64,000 nt of DNA, taken from contig NZ_JADYVD010000029.1 in assembly GCF_020193575.1 (NCBI RefSeq), positions 32,633 to 96,632 of the forward strand. Direction: 5' to 3'. The translations under genes and the position numbers were made by a program. Within the stretch, counting starts at the first letter, position 1; every line of letters starts with the position of its first letter. Below, piece by piece: positions 17,662 to 27,541 of this stretch. The notes beneath the pieces were generated by a model, which saw only the letters and a program-made list of their open reading frames with translations, was not told the DNA's origin and did no database searches. This stretch comes from Ensifer sp. IC4062. GTDB lineage: Bacteria > Pseudomonadota > Alphaproteobacteria > Rhizobiales > Rhizobiaceae.

Positions 17662-19197
17662 ATGGATAATATTGCCATCGAGTTGCGTGGGATCGACAAG
17701 AGTTTCGGCCCCGTCCACGCCAATAAGAATATCAATCTCAAGGTTCGCAAAGGCACGATTCACGGCATTATCGGGGAGAACGGCGCCGGTAAGTCGACCT
17801 TGATGTCGATCCTCTATGGCTTCTATCAGGCCGATAGCGGCGAGATCATCGTCGATGGGCGGCCGATTACGATCCGCGACCCGAATGCGGCAATCTCCGC
17901 CGGCATCGGCATGGTGCACCAGCATTTCATGCTGGTCGAGAACTTCACCGTGCTCGAAAACGTCATGCTCGGTGCCGAGGACAGCCAGATCCTCAACAAG
18001 GGCATCGCCAAGGCGCGGCAAGAGCTGAAGCGGCTGGAGAAGGAATATGCGCTCGAGGTCAATCCCGATGCGCTGATCGAGGAACTGCCGGTCGGTCTCC
18101 AGCAGCGTGTGGAAATCCTGAAGGCGCTCTACCGCAAGGCCGATATCCTGATCCTCGACGAGCCGACCGGCGTGCTGACGCCGGCCGAGGCCGATCATCT
18201 CTTCCGCATCCTCGGGCAGCTCAAGGCCCAGGGAAAGACGATCATCCTCATCACGCACAAGCTGCGTGAGATCATGGCGATCACCGACGAGGTTTCGGTG
18301 ATGCGTCGCGGCGAGATGGTTGCGACCCGTACGACCGGCGAGACGTCAGTCGAAGAACTCGCGGAACTCATGGTTGGCCGTCGCGTGCTGTTGCGCGTCC
18401 AGAAGGGCGAGGGCACACCCGGCGACGTGAAGCTTTCGGTTCAGGGTTTGACGGTCAAGGACAGCCGCGGCGTGACCATGGTCGACGACGTCACGTTCGA
18501 CGTACGGGCGGGCGAGATCGTCGGCATTGCCGGCGTTGCGGGCAATGGCCAATCGGAACTGCTCGAAGCGATCGCCGGCATCCGCAAGGCGACCACCGGA
18601 ACGGTACTGCTCAACGGCGAGTCCGTCGACGTGACGGGCCATAGGGATCCCGCCGCGCTCAGAGCTCGCGGGCTGGCCCACGTGCCGGAGGATCGCCATC
18701 ATGTCGGTCTCGTGCTGAAGTTCGAGGAGAGCGAGAACGCCATTCTTGGCTACCACAACGACCCGCGCTACCTGAACGGCGTCTTCCTGAACATCGACGC
18801 GATCCGCAAGGATGCCGAGGAGAAGATCGCCAAATACGACATCCGCCCGCCGAACGCGCGGTTAAAGACAGCCAATTTCTCCGGCGGCAATCAGCAGAAG
18901 ATCGTGCTGGCGCGCGAAATGGAGCGCGGACCGGACGTACTGATCATCGGCCAGCCGACCCGCGGCGTCGACGTCGGCGCCATCGAATTCATCCACAAGC
19001 GGATCATTGAGATGCGCGACCAGGGCAAGGCCGTCCTGCTCGTCTCCGTCGAACTCGATGAGATCCGCGCGCTTTCCGACCGCATTCTCGTGATGTTCGC
19101 CGGGCGTGTCGTCGGCGAGCGCAGCCCCGATGCGACCGAGGGCGAACTCGGCCTCTTGATGGCCGGTGTCGAAGGTCGCAAGGAGGCCGCAGAATGA
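17662..19197 (+). CDS. Nucleoside ABC importer, double ATPase subunit
   Basis: 511 residues from the ATG at 17662. Two ATP-binding halves as in the simple-sugar/nucleoside (CUT2-like, BmpA-NupABC) importers. The first has Walker A GENGAGKSTLMS and Walker B ILILDEPTGVLTP. The second has a degenerate Walker A (GVAGNGQSEL, Gln where Lys is usual) but an intact signature FSGGNQQKIVLARE. Asymmetric halves are normal for this family. It energises uptake through the two permeases that follow; the first overlaps it by four bases (ATGA). Linked cdd, phosphorylase and deoA genes point to nucleosides as cargo. No substrate-binding protein gene is adjacent. Confidence 0.88.
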   Translation: MDNIAIELRGIDKSFGPVHANKNINLKVRKGTIHGIIGENGAGKSTLMSILYGFYQADSGEIIVDGRPITIRDPNAAISAGIGMVHQHFMLVENFTVLENVMLGAEDSQILNKGIAKARQELKRLEKEYALEVNPDALIEELPVGLQQRVEILKALYRKADILILDEPTGVLTPAEADHLFRILGQLKAQGKTIILITHKLREIMAITDEVSVMRRGEMVATRTTGETSVEELAELMVGRRVLLRVQKGEGTPGDVKLSVQGLTVKDSRGVTMVDDVTFDVRAGEIVGIAGVAGNGQSELLEAIAGIRKATTGTVLLNGESVDVTGHRDPAALRARGLAHVPEDRHHVGLVLKFEESENAILGYHNDPRYLNGVFLNIDAIRKDAEEKIAKYDIRPPNARLKTANFSGGNQQKIVLAREMERGPDVLIIGQPTRGVDVGAIEFIHKRIIEMRDQGKAVLLVSVELDEIRALSDRILVMFAGRVVGERSPDATEGELGLLMAGVEGRKEAAE

Positions 19198-20327
19198 GCA
19201 CCCCTTACGCAAAGCTTCCGGGCTGGGTCGAATACGGTCTGGTCCCGCTGATCAATCTTGCCGTCGCCTTCATCGTCGCCGGACTTGTCGTCTTGCTCGT
19301 CGGCGAGAATCCATTCGAGGCCGCCTATCACCTGATCAACGGCGCCTTCGGTCGCGGCGAATATATCGGCTTCACGCTCTACTATGCGACGACCTTCATC
19401 TTTACCGGTCTTGCCGTCGCCGTGGCGTTCCACTGCGGGCTCTTCAATATCGGCGGCGAGGGGCAAGCATATGTCGGCGGCATCGGGGTGGCGCTCGCCT
19501 GCCTCTGGTTGGATCAGACCATGCCCTGGTATGTGGTCTTCCCGATCGCGATCGTTGGTTCGGCCTTCTTTGGCGCGCTCTGGGCGTTCCTGCCCGGCTG
19601 GCTGCAGGCCAAGCGCGGCAGCCATATCGTCATCACCACCATCATGTTCAACTTCATTGCCTCGAGTCTGATGGTCTACTTGCTGACGCGCGTCCTGAAG
19701 CCGCTCGGCTCGATGGCGCCGCAGACGCGCACTTTCGCCGAGGGCGGGCAACTGCCGAAACTCGACTGGCTTTTGTCGATCTTCGGACTGAACATCGGTA
19801 CGGCGCCGTTCAACATTTCCTTCCTGCTGGCGCTGGTGGCGGCCTTTGCTGTCTGGGTGCTGATCTGGCGCACGAAGCTCGGCTACGAGATGCGGACCAT
19901 GGGCCACAGCCCGTCCGCCGCGCGCTATGCCGGCATCCGCGAAAGTCGCATCACGGTCATCGCCATGATGATCTCGGGCGGGCTTGCCGGCATGATGGCG
20001 CTGAACCCGATCATGGGCGAACAATTCCGCATGCAACTCGATTTCGTCCAGGGGGCAGGCTTCGTCGGTATCGCCGTGGCGCTGATGGGCCGCTCCCATC
20101 CGGGCGGCATCATTCCTGCCGCCATCCTCTTCGGCGTCCTTTATCAGGGCGGGGCGGAAATCGCTTTCGAAATGCCGTCGATCTCACGCGACATGATCGT
20201 CATCATCCAAGGCCTCGTCATCCTCTTTGCCGGTGCGCTCGAAAACATGTTCCGCCCTGCGATTACCCGTGTCTTCGCGATGCGGGGCCAGCGCGCGGCC
20301 GCTGTCGTCCAGACAAAGGGAGCCTGA
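19194..20327 (+). CDS. Nucleoside ABC importer, permease subunit 1
   Basis: 377 residues with eight to ten membrane helices. The motif GLFNIGGEGQAYVGG around residue 80 and MGHSPSAARYAGI near 240 are typical of BPD_transp_2 permeases of nucleoside importers (YufP/NupB type). It starts inside the ATPase stop and ends four bases before the second permease. The pair forms the heterodimeric inner-membrane channel. Confidence 0.88.
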   Translation: MSTPYAKLPGWVEYGLVPLINLAVAFIVAGLVVLLVGENPFEAAYHLINGAFGRGEYIGFTLYYATTFIFTGLAVAVAFHCGLFNIGGEGQAYVGGIGVALACLWLDQTMPWYVVFPIAIVGSAFFGALWAFLPGWLQAKRGSHIVITTIMFNFIASSLMVYLLTRVLKPLGSMAPQTRTFAEGGQLPKLDWLLSIFGLNIGTAPFNISFLLALVAAFAVWVLIWRTKLGYEMRTMGHSPSAARYAGIRESRITVIAMMISGGLAGMMALNPIMGEQFRMQLDFVQGAGFVGIAVALMGRSHPGGIIPAAILFGVLYQGGAEIAFEMPSISRDMIVIIQGLVILFAGALENMFRPAITRVFAMRGQRAAAVVQTKGA

Positions 20328-20331
20328 AGCC

Positions 20332-21303
20332 ATGGATTTCTTCCACGTCCTCGTCGTGCTCCTGGAATCGACGATCCGGGTCTCCGTGCCGCTGGTCTTT
20401 GCGGCGCTTGCCGGGCTCTTCACCGAGCGGGCCGGCGTCTTCGATATCGGTCTCGAAGGCAAGATGCTCGGTGCTGCCTTCGCCGCCGGCGCCGCCGCGG
20501 CCGTGACCCAATCGGTCTGGATCGGCCTTATCGCCGCGATCCTGATCTCAGTGCTCCTGTCGCTCGTCCACGGTTATGCCTCGATTACCCAGCGTGGCAA
20601 CCAGATCGTCTCGGGTGTCGCGATCAATTTCATCGTCGCCGGTTCCACCGTGATCCTTGGCGAGGCCTGGTTCCGCCAGGGCGGCCGCACGCCCGCACTT
20701 GCCGAGGGCGCCAGATTCCAGATCGTCAATTTCCCCGGCGCCGACGCGGCGCGGGAAGTGCCGATCCTCGGGCCGATCTATGCGGACCTGCTCTCCGGCC
20801 ATTTTCTGCTCACTTATCTTGCCTTCGCCATGGTGCCGATAAGCTGGTGGATCCTCTATCGCATGCGTTTCGGCCTGAGGCTGCGCGCCGTCGGCGAGAA
20901 TCCGGGCGCAGTCGACACGGCAGGCATATCGGTGATCTGGCTGCGCTACCGCGCGGTCATCTGCTGCGGCATTCTCTGCGGCTTTGCCGGCGCCTACCTG
21001 TCGCTCGCCATGACGGCCGGTTTCGTCAAGGGCATGACGGCAGGTAAGGGCTACATCGCGCTGGCGGCCTTGATCTTCGCCAAGTGGCGACCCAAGAACG
21101 TCATGCTCGCCTGCCTGCTCTTCGGTTTCCTCGATGCCCTTGCCATCCGTCTGCAAGGCACACCCCTGCCGCTCGTCGGCCAGGTACCGGTGCAGTTGAT
21201 GCAGGCGTTGCCTTACATTCTGACGGTCATCCTGCTTGCCGGCTTTATCGGCAAGGCGATACCGCCCAAGGCGGGCGGCGTACCTTACGTGAAGGAGCGC
21301 TAA
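20332..21303 (+). CDS. Nucleoside ABC importer, permease subunit 2
   Basis: 323 residues from the ATG at 20332, four bases after permease 1. Strongly hydrophobic with GVFDIGLEGKMLGAAFAAG near the start, the counterpart of the NIGGEGQ motif of its partner, and VGENPGAVDTAGI as the ATPase-coupling loop. YufQ/NupC-type subunit. Followed two bases later by cdd, so uptake and first breakdown step share one transcript. Confidence 0.88.
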   Translation: MDFFHVLVVLLESTIRVSVPLVFAALAGLFTERAGVFDIGLEGKMLGAAFAAGAAAAVTQSVWIGLIAAILISVLLSLVHGYASITQRGNQIVSGVAINFIVAGSTVILGEAWFRQGGRTPALAEGARFQIVNFPGADAAREVPILGPIYADLLSGHFLLTYLAFAMVPISWWILYRMRFGLRLRAVGENPGAVDTAGISVIWLRYRAVICCGILCGFAGAYLSLAMTAGFVKGMTAGKGYIALAALIFAKWRPKNVMLACLLFGFLDALAIRLQGTPLPLVGQVPVQLMQALPYILTVILLAGFIGKAIPPKAGGVPYVKER

Positions 21304-21305
21304 CC

Positions 21306-21701
21306 ATGATGGAAAACGATCTGTTCGTCGCCGCGCGGGAAGCCATGGCAAAGGCGCATGCGCCCTATTCCAAGTTCCCGGTGGGTGCTGCCATCCGCGC
21401 GGAGGACGGCAATATCTACACCGGCGCGAATATCGAAAACCTGTCGTTCCCAGAGGGCTGGTGTGCCGAGACAACGGCGATCAGCCACATGGTCATGGCC
21501 GGTCAACGCAAGATCATGGAAGTTGCCGTTGTCGCCGAGAAACTTGCGCTCTGTCCGCCCTGCGGCGGCTGCCGGCAGCGGTTGGCGGAGTTCTCCGGCG
21601 CGAGCACGCGCATCTATCTTTGCGACGAGACAGGTGTGAAGAAAACCCTCGCGCTCTCCGACCTCCTTCCACACAGCTTCGAAACAGAGATCCTCGGATG
21701 A
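21306..21701 (+). CDS. cdd: Cytidine deaminase
   Basis: 131 residues. The zinc site is seen as CAETTAI (Cys plus catalytic Glu) and PPCGGCRQ (two Cys), and the substrate segment as YSKFPVGAA near the start. It converts cytidine and deoxycytidine to uridine and deoxyuridine in the cytoplasm. This is the short homotetrameric form. Its stop overlaps the next start (ATGA at 21698). Confidence 0.92.
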   Translation: MMENDLFVAAREAMAKAHAPYSKFPVGAAIRAEDGNIYTGANIENLSFPEGWCAETTAISHMVMAGQRKIMEVAVVAEKLALCPPCGGCRQRLAEFSGASTRIYLCDETGVKKTLALSDLLPHSFETEILG

Positions 21702-22495
21702 ACGACGCGGCGGAATTCCTCAAGGCCAAGCTTAGCGGGTTTGCACCACGCTATGGGATTGTGCTCGGCTCCGGGTTAGGCGCGCTGGTGGAGGCCATGG
21801 AGGGAGCGATCCGCGTCCCCTATGCAGAGATTCCGGGTTTTCCCCTAGGGGGCGTCTCGGGCCATGCCGGCGAGTTGGTGGCGGGCAAGCTTGGTGGCGT
21901 GCCCGTCGCGATGCTCTCCGGCCGGGTACATTACTACGAACGCGGTGACGCCAATGCGATGCGCGCACCGATCGAGGCGCTGACGCGTCTCGGCATCGAA
22001 AGCCTCATCCTGACCAATTCGGCCGGATCGCTGCGGGAGGATTTGCCGCCGGGGTCGGTGATGCGCATCGCCGATCATATCGGCTTTTCCGGCTCCAACC
22101 CGCTGATCGGCGTCGAGAGCGACGACCGTTTCGTCGGTATGACGAACGCCTATGACGCAGAGCTTGCCGAGCGGATGCAAAAGGCTGCGGCTCGTCTCGG
22201 CATTCCGCTTCAGAGCGGCGTCTACATGTGGTTCTCCGGTCCGAGTTTCGAGACGCCGGCCGAAATCAGGATGGCGCGCATTCTCGGGGCGGACGCGGTC
22301 GGCATGTCCACCGTTCCCGAGGTGATCCTGGCCCGCTTTTTCGGATTGCGAGTTGCCGCTGCCTCCGTGATCACCAATTTCGCCGCGGGCATGACCGGCG
22401 CGGAACTCAGCCACCACGAGACGAAGGATATGGCGCCGGTCGGCGGCACGCGGCTGGCCGCTATCCTCAAAGAGATGATTGCAAGCGAAGCCTGA
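21698..22495 (+). CDS. Purine nucleoside phosphorylase (trimeric PNP family)
   Basis: 265 residues. GIVLGSGLG gives the phosphate loop, GRVHYYERGDANAMRAPIE and ILTNSAGSL match the PNP/MTAP family, and GPSFETPAEIRMARILGADAVGMSTVPEV is present in the C-terminal half (read in segments). It splits purine nucleosides with phosphate into base and (deoxy)ribose-1-phosphate, which the phosphopentomutase encoded at 26187-27407 can then use. The length fits the trimeric class (punA/xapA type), not hexameric DeoD, although rhizobial genomes may label it deoD. Confidence 0.88.
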   Translation: MNDAAEFLKAKLSGFAPRYGIVLGSGLGALVEAMEGAIRVPYAEIPGFPLGGVSGHAGELVAGKLGGVPVAMLSGRVHYYERGDANAMRAPIEALTRLGIESLILTNSAGSLREDLPPGSVMRIADHIGFSGSNPLIGVESDDRFVGMTNAYDAELAERMQKAAARLGIPLQSGVYMWFSGPSFETPAEIRMARILGADAVGMSTVPEVILARFFGLRVAAASVITNFAAGMTGAELSHHETKDMAPVGGTRLAAILKEMIASEA

Positions 22496-22509
22496 ACGGC
22501 GGCCTGACC

Positions 22510-23820
22510 ATGCTCCCACAGGAAGTGATCCGCGAAAAGAGGAACGGCGGTCAGCTTGACGCGGCCGATATCGCCAGCTTCGTCAAAGGCATTGCCGACG
22601 GTTCCATCTCGGAAGGCCAGGTTGCCGCCTTCGCGATGGCCGTGTGGTTTTCCGGCATGAGCCGCGACGAATGCGTGGCGCTGACGGTGGCGATGCGCGA
22701 TTCCGGCGACACGCTCGACTGGAGTGCTCTCGACCGCCCGATCGTCGACAAGCATTCGACCGGCGGCGTCGGCGACAATGTCTCGCTGATGCTGGCACCC
22801 GTCGTTGCTGCCTGCGGCGCCGCGGTGCCGATGATATCCGGCAGAGGCCTCGGCCATACGGGCGGCACGCTGGACAAGCTCGAATCGATTCCGGGTTACA
22901 ACATCCAGCCTGCCTCGGCTCTCTTTCGCAAAGTGGTCGACGAGGTCGGTTGCGCCATTATCGGTCAGACGGCGAACCTCGCGCCGGCGGACAAGCGCCT
23001 CTACGCCATCCGCGACGTGACTGCGACGGTCGATTCGGTGCCGCTGATCACCGCTTCCATTCTCTCGAAGAAGCTTGCCGCGGGGCTCCAGTCGCTCTTG
23101 CTCGACGTGAAGTTCGGCAACGGCTCTCTCCTGACCGATGCCGACGAGACGGAGATCCTCGTGCGCTCGCTTGTGGATGTCGCGAACGGTGCCGGCGTGC
23201 GTACTTCGGCCCTGGTCACCGACATGAACGAGCCGCTCGCGGACGCGGCCGGAAATGCACTCGAAATCGACAACTGCCTTGCTTATCTGCGCGGTGAGAA
23301 GAAAGGTACGCGCCTTGACGCGGTGGTCATGGCGTTTGCAGCGGAAATGCTCGCCGCCGCGGGTCTGGCGTCCAACCCGGATCAGGGAGAAGCGATGGCA
23401 CGCCGCGCGCTTGAAAGCGGTGCCGCGATGGAGCGTTTCGGCCGTATGGTCCATCTGCTCGGAGGGCCGAGCGACTTTGTCGACCGACCGCAGGCCTATC
23501 TTAGAAAGGCGTCGGTTGTGGCGGCTGTGGAGGCAAGCCAGGACGGCTATCTGGCGGCTTGCGAGACGCGCGAACTGGGAATGGCGGTGATTGCGCTTGG
23601 CGGCGGACGGACGCGTCCCGACGACACGATCGATCACAGCGTCGGGCTTGCCGGTCTGCGCCCGCTCGGTACGAACGTGAGCAAGGGTGAGCCGATCGCA
23701 TTCGTCCATGCGGCCGATCGCAATACGGCCGACGACATAGCGAAAAGGGTTGCGGCGCTCTACACGATCGGCGACCAGAGGCCGGATCCGCGCCCGGTGA
23801 TTGTTGCCCGCATCACCTGA
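22510..23820 (+). CDS. deoA: Thymidine phosphorylase
   Basis: 436 residues, ATG at 22510, 14 bases after the PNP stop. The signature DKHSTGGVGDNVS (phosphate site) and GRGLGHTGGTLDKLE are conserved, and the length is right for bacterial DeoA. It converts thymidine or deoxyuridine plus phosphate to the base and deoxyribose-1-phosphate. Last gene of the rightward nucleoside operon; its end overlaps the convergent protease gene by eight bases. Confidence 0.93.
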   Translation: MLPQEVIREKRNGGQLDAADIASFVKGIADGSISEGQVAAFAMAVWFSGMSRDECVALTVAMRDSGDTLDWSALDRPIVDKHSTGGVGDNVSLMLAPVVAACGAAVPMISGRGLGHTGGTLDKLESIPGYNIQPASALFRKVVDEVGCAIIGQTANLAPADKRLYAIRDVTATVDSVPLITASILSKKLAAGLQSLLLDVKFGNGSLLTDADETEILVRSLVDVANGAGVRTSALVTDMNEPLADAAGNALEIDNCLAYLRGEKKGTRLDAVVMAFAAEMLAAAGLASNPDQGEAMARRALESGAAMERFGRMVHLLGGPSDFVDRPQAYLRKASVVAAVEASQDGYLAACETRELGMAVIALGGGRTRPDDTIDHSVGLAGLRPLGTNVSKGEPIAFVHAADRNTADDIAKRVAALYTIGDQRPDPRPVIVARIT

Positions 23821-24337
23821 CGAGATGCAGCGCACCATTCTCGACACGATAGGACGATAGCCGGCTCAGGAAACTCATGCCGACGAGCATGCCGGAAAGC
23901 GCGTTGTCGGGAAGGACCATGGCATCGACATTCTTGAGCGTGATGCCGCCGATCTCGACGCGATCCAGACTGACATAGGCTGCCTCGACGATGCCGTTGG
24001 CCGTCTGCGCCCGCGCGCTGAATGCGAGACTACCGACGGAAATGCCGAAGCGGCGTGCGGCCGAAGTGTTGATCGCAATTGTGCTTGCGCCGGTGTCGAC
24101 GAGTCCCCGTTCCGCGCGCCCATTGATGCGAAACGTGCCGAAGAAATGGCCGGCTGGATCGGCTTCAAGGACGATGCTTTTGCCGCTCGCATATTTGGCG
24201 GCGGTAACGGGCGCGGCGCGCTGAGCGTCCTGCGCCGTCGCTTCGTTCTGTCGTTCGAGATAGCTGGACGCGAGATCGGGAACGACCAATGCGACAAGGG
24301 CGAGGCCGCCGGCAAAGACAAGTAGACGTGTGATCAT
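23813..24337 (-). CDS. Membrane-anchored retropepsin-like aspartic protease
   Basis: 174 residues. An N-terminal membrane helix (residues 1-22, LLVFAGGLALVALVV) is followed by a single aspartic protease domain with the catalytic VDTGASTIAIN around residue 81. This is the TIGR02281/clan AA family of small bacterial proteins with one active-site Asp motif that should act as homodimers in the periplasm. The function of the family is largely unknown. It sits between the two nucleoside operons but is unlikely to belong to either; its 3' end overlaps deoA by eight bases. Confidence 0.8.
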   Translation of the reverse strand: MITRLLVFAGGLALVALVVPDLASSYLERQNEATAQDAQRAAPVTAAKYASGKSIVLEADPAGHFFGTFRINGRAERGLVDTGASTIAINTSAARRFGISVGSLAFSARAQTANGIVEAAYVSLDRVEIGGITLKNVDAMVLPDNALSGMLVGMSFLSRLSSYRVENGALHLVR

Positions 24338-24421
24338 GGCTCAGCTCTCCGGCCGTTAACGCGGCTTCGCAAGCGACCGCACGCGCTCCACCATCTGAAC
24401 AGATGATGACTAACGGGATGC

Positions 24422-24448
24422 AAAAAAGCCGCCGGAAACTCCGACGGC
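24422..24448 (-). terminator. Rho-independent terminator of upp
   Basis: Read leftward, a 9-bp stem (GCCGTCGGA / TCCGGCGGC, one mismatch, three-base loop) is followed by six T residues, 37 bases after the upp stop. Confidence 0.7.
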
Positions 24449-24485
24449 CGTGTCGATGCCTGATCATGTGGTTAAGAAAGGGAAA

Positions 24486-25115
24486 CTATTTGGTTCCATA
24501 CATGCGGTCACCCGCATCACCCAGACCGGGCATGATGTAGCCCTTTTCGTTGAGGTGGCTGTCGATCGCGGCCGTGAAAATCGCTACGTCGGGGTGAGCA
24601 GACTGAAAGTTGAGGATGCCTTCCGGCGCCGCGAGCAGGCAGAGAAAGCGGATGTTCTTCGCGCCGCGTTCCTTCAGCTTGTCGATGGCGGCGATCGACG
24701 AATTGCCAGTGGCGAGCATCGGGTCGACGACGATGACGAGACGCTCCGACAGGCTTTCCGGCGCTTTGAAATAATATTCGACCGGCTGCAGCGTCTCATG
24801 GTCGCGATAGACGCCGATATGCGAGACGCGCGCCGAAGGCACGAGTTCGAGCATGCCCTCGAGCAGGCCATTGCCGGCGCGCAGGATCGACGCGAAGACG
24901 AGCTTCTTGCCCTCGAGAATGGGCGCGTCGGTCTCCATCATCGGTGTTTCGATGCGCTCCATGGTGAGTTCGAGGTCGCGCGTCACCTCGTAGCAGAGCA
25001 GCGTCGAGATTTCCCTAAGCAGCCTGCGAAAGCCCGCCGTCGACGTTTCCTTCTTGCGCATGATGGTCAGCTTGTGTTGCACAAGCGGATGATCGATCAC
25101 TGTAACGCCGTCCAT
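24486..25115 (-). CDS. upp: Uracil phosphoribosyltransferase
   Basis: 209 residues from the ATG at 25115, the usual length for Upp; a longer reading to 25178 is not needed. PRPP-binding loop [12 protein letters not shown] and the uracil site [13 protein letters not shown] are present. It makes UMP from uracil and PRPP, salvaging the base released by pyrimidine phosphorylases. Last gene of the deoB-add-upp leftward set, 106 bases after add, and followed by a clear terminator. Confidence 0.93.
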   Translation of the reverse strand: MDGVTVIDHPLVQHKLTIMRKKETSTAGFRRLLREISTLLCYEVTRDLELTMERIETPMMETDAPILEGKKLVFASILRAGNGLLEGMLELVPSARVSHIGVYRDHETLQPVEYYFKAPESLSERLVIVVDPMLATGNSSIAAIDKLKERGAKNIRFLCLLAAPEGILNFQSAHPDVAIFTAAIDSHLNEKGYIMPGLGDAGDRMYGTK

Positions 25116-25221
25116 GGCACTTCCCCTGAATTTTTTGCGTGTCCGCCCTCTTTTCCATGGAAAGAGGCGACCCTGCAAGGGCGTTGAGGCGCCCTTCCCA
25201 GTCTTCGCCGAGCGGGACCGT

Positions 25222-26190
25222 TTAGAGAGCAGCCAACAGCCTCTGCCTTGTCGCCTCGTCGACGAAGGCGGCCTCGATCGCCGTTCTCGTCATCCCATTT
25301 ATCTCGCTGTCCTCGAAACCCATGACCGTCGACGCGATGTCATATTCCTGCGCAAGCGACGTGTGGAAGAACGGCGGATCGTCGGAGTTGAGCGTGACGC
25401 GGACACCAGCCGTGTACAGCGCCTTGAGAGGATGAGATGCGAAATCCGGGAAGACCTGTAGCGAAATGTTGGAGCCGGGGCAGACTTCAAGAACGACGCC
25501 CTCGTCCGCCAGCCGCTTTACGAGGTCTTCGTCCTCGATCGCCCGCACGCCGTGGCTGATCCGAGTTGGCCTTACGTGATCCAATGCGTCGCGCACGCTG
25601 AAAGCGCCGGAAAGTTCGCCGGCGTGGATCGTGAGCCCGAGGTCCGCATCGCGGACGATATCGAAGGCGCGGGCAAACTCGGCAACGCTGTGCATCCTTT
25701 CTTCGCCCGCCAGGTTGAAGCCGGTAACGAGCGGATGCCGTAGCCTGGCCGCGTATTCAGCGGTCCTGATGACTGCTTCCGGCCCGAGGTGGCGGATGCC
25801 GGTGATCAGCATACGCGATTCGATCCCGGTCTTCGCCTTTGCCGCATCCATGCCAGCGGCAAGACCTTCAATGTAGGCGTCGGCACCGAGGCCGACCGTG
25901 TTGCCATGGTCCGGCGAAACGATGATCTCGCTGTAGATCGTGCCCGCTTCGGCGAGCTCGGTGAGATAAGCCTCGGCCAGAAGCGCGTAGTCGCCTTCGG
26001 TCCGAAACAGTGATGCGACGGCGTCGTAGCATTTCACGAAACTGGTGAAATCGTCCCAGACGTAGGCTTTGTCGCGGATGATCGCGCTGGTGTCGACTCC
26101 GTATTTCCTGGCTTGCCTCAGCGCGAGTTCCGGCGGAGTCGCGCCCTCGATGTGGCAATGCAGTTCGGCTTTCTTCAGATGAAGGGTCAA
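25222..26190 (-). CDS. add: Adenosine deaminase
   Basis: 322 residues. Metal and catalytic motifs: [10 protein letters not shown] near the start, TIHAGE around residue 192 with the catalytic Glu, RISHGVRA, and NSDDPPFF near 275. It hydrolyses adenosine to inosine, which purine nucleoside phosphorylase can then split. Its ATG overlaps the deoB stop by four bases. The family also includes adenine deaminases of similar length, but the nucleoside context favours adenosine. Confidence 0.88.
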   Translation of the reverse strand: MTLHLKKAELHCHIEGATPPELALRQARKYGVDTSAIIRDKAYVWDDFTSFVKCYDAVASLFRTEGDYALLAEAYLTELAEAGTIYSEIIVSPDHGNTVGLGADAYIEGLAAGMDAAKAKTGIESRMLITGIRHLGPEAVIRTAEYAARLRHPLVTGFNLAGEERMHSVAEFARAFDIVRDADLGLTIHAGELSGAFSVRDALDHVRPTRISHGVRAIEDEDLVKRLADEGVVLEVCPGSNISLQVFPDFASHPLKALYTAGVRVTLNSDDPPFFHTSLAQEYDIASTVMGFEDSEINGMTRTAIEAAFVDEATRQRLLAAL

Positions 26191-27407
26191 ATGAGGCTTC
26201 TCCCATGCGGGCCGGGCGCGATGCCGAGGTGTCTGGCAACGGTCTCGCCGATATGCGCGAATGTGTTTGCCACACCGAAGGAGCGGCTGCGCAACGAGGG
26301 GCCGAACATCAGCACCGGCACGCGTTCACGCGTGTGGTCTGTCCCCCGCCAGGTCGGGTCGCAACCGTGATCGGCGGTCAGGATGACGATATCGCCAGGC
26401 TTGAGGCGACGGTCGAGGTCCGGTAGGCGCTGATCGAAGGCTTCGAGGGCGGCGGCATAACCTGGCACATCGCGGCGATGACCATAGAGCATATCGAAGT
26501 CGACGAAGTTGGTGAAAACGAGATCGCCGTCCTCGGCCTCTTCGATTGCCGCGAGGCTGGCATCGAACAGCGCCATGTTGCCATTGGCCTTGCTGAGCTT
26601 CGTCACGCCCTGATGCGCGAAGATATCGCCGATCTTGCCGACGGCATGCACCTTGCGTCCGGCCTCTTTCAATCGGTCGAGAACCGTCGGCTCCGGCGGC
26701 AGCACTGAATAGTCGCGGCGGTTGCCGGTGCGGGTGAAATTTTGCGCATTGTCGCCGACGAACGGGCGGGCGATGACGCGACCGATATTGTAGTCGTCGA
26801 CGAGCCGGCGGACCACCTGACAGAGTTCAAGCAACCGATCGAGCCCGAAGCTCTGCTCATGCGCGGCGATCTGGAAGACGGAATCGGACGAGGTGTAACA
26901 GATCGGTTTTCCGCTCCGCCTATGCTCCTCGCCAAACCGGGCGATGATTTCGGTACCGGAGGCATGGCAGTTGCCGAGGATGCCGGGAACATCGCCCTCA
27001 CGGCAGATCGCCTCGACCAGCTCGGCGGGAAAGGCGTCTCCCTCCGCGGGGAAGTAGCCCCAGTCGAACATCACCGGCGTGCCGGCGATTTCCCAATGGC
27101 CGGATGGTGTGTCCTTGCCGCGCGAGGTTTCGCTGGCGGCGCCGTAGACGCCGTAGACCCGCTCCGGTAGCGGCATGCCGGCCGGCAGGCGCCCGGTCGC
27201 GAGTTTCGCTGCGTGCATCAGCCCAAGGGCGGACATATTCGGCAATTGCAGCGGCCCTTCGCGCAGACCTGCGCGATCACCGGCGCCGGCTGCGCAGAAC
27301 TCGGCGATATGCCCGAGCGTGTCAGCCCCAAGGTCGCCGAAGGCTTCGGCATCCGGCGCGCCGCCGATGCCGAAGGAATCGAGTACGAAAAGGAATGCTC
27401 GCGCCAT
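26187..27407 (-). CDS. deoB: Phosphopentomutase
   Basis: 406 residues from the ATG at 27407 ([16 protein letters not shown]). Alkaline-phosphatase superfamily metal residues are visible in [11 protein letters not shown] and [18 protein letters not shown], and the length is right. It interconverts (deoxy)ribose-1-phosphate and -5-phosphate, linking the phosphorylases of the rightward operon to the pentose phosphate pathway or to deoxyribose-phosphate aldolase (deoC is not in this window). First gene of the leftward operon. Confidence 0.93.
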   Translation of the reverse strand: MARAFLFVLDSFGIGGAPDAEAFGDLGADTLGHIAEFCAAGAGDRAGLREGPLQLPNMSALGLMHAAKLATGRLPAGMPLPERVYGVYGAASETSRGKDTPSGHWEIAGTPVMFDWGYFPAEGDAFPAELVEAICREGDVPGILGNCHASGTEIIARFGEEHRRSGKPICYTSSDSVFQIAAHEQSFGLDRLLELCQVVRRLVDDYNIGRVIARPFVGDNAQNFTRTGNRRDYSVLPPEPTVLDRLKEAGRKVHAVGKIGDIFAHQGVTKLSKANGNMALFDASLAAIEEAEDGDLVFTNFVDFDMLYGHRRDVPGYAAALEAFDQRLPDLDRRLKPGDIVILTADHGCDPTWRGTDHTRERVPVLMFGPSLRSRSFGVANTFAHIGETVARHLGIAPGPHGRSLI

Positions 27408-27541
27408 GAAACACCCGGTTATCCGGAGCGCGTCACGAAGGACCACGATCCGGTGCTGCTTGCCGCGCGGGCGTGATCCGCGCAATCCGGGAGGAATAGC
27501 GCGGCGAGGCGCGCAATGCAATTGACGCCGTCAAGCGGCTG

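Noticed and set aside
18891..20099. 402-codon minus-strand frame over the nucleoside importer genes
   Set aside because: Antisense to two clear transporter genes, with His/Asp-rich shadow composition.
22222..23847. 541-codon minus-strand open frame over the PNP and deoA genes
   Set aside because: deoA is unmistakable on the plus strand; the antisense product is rich in Arg/His and matches nothing.
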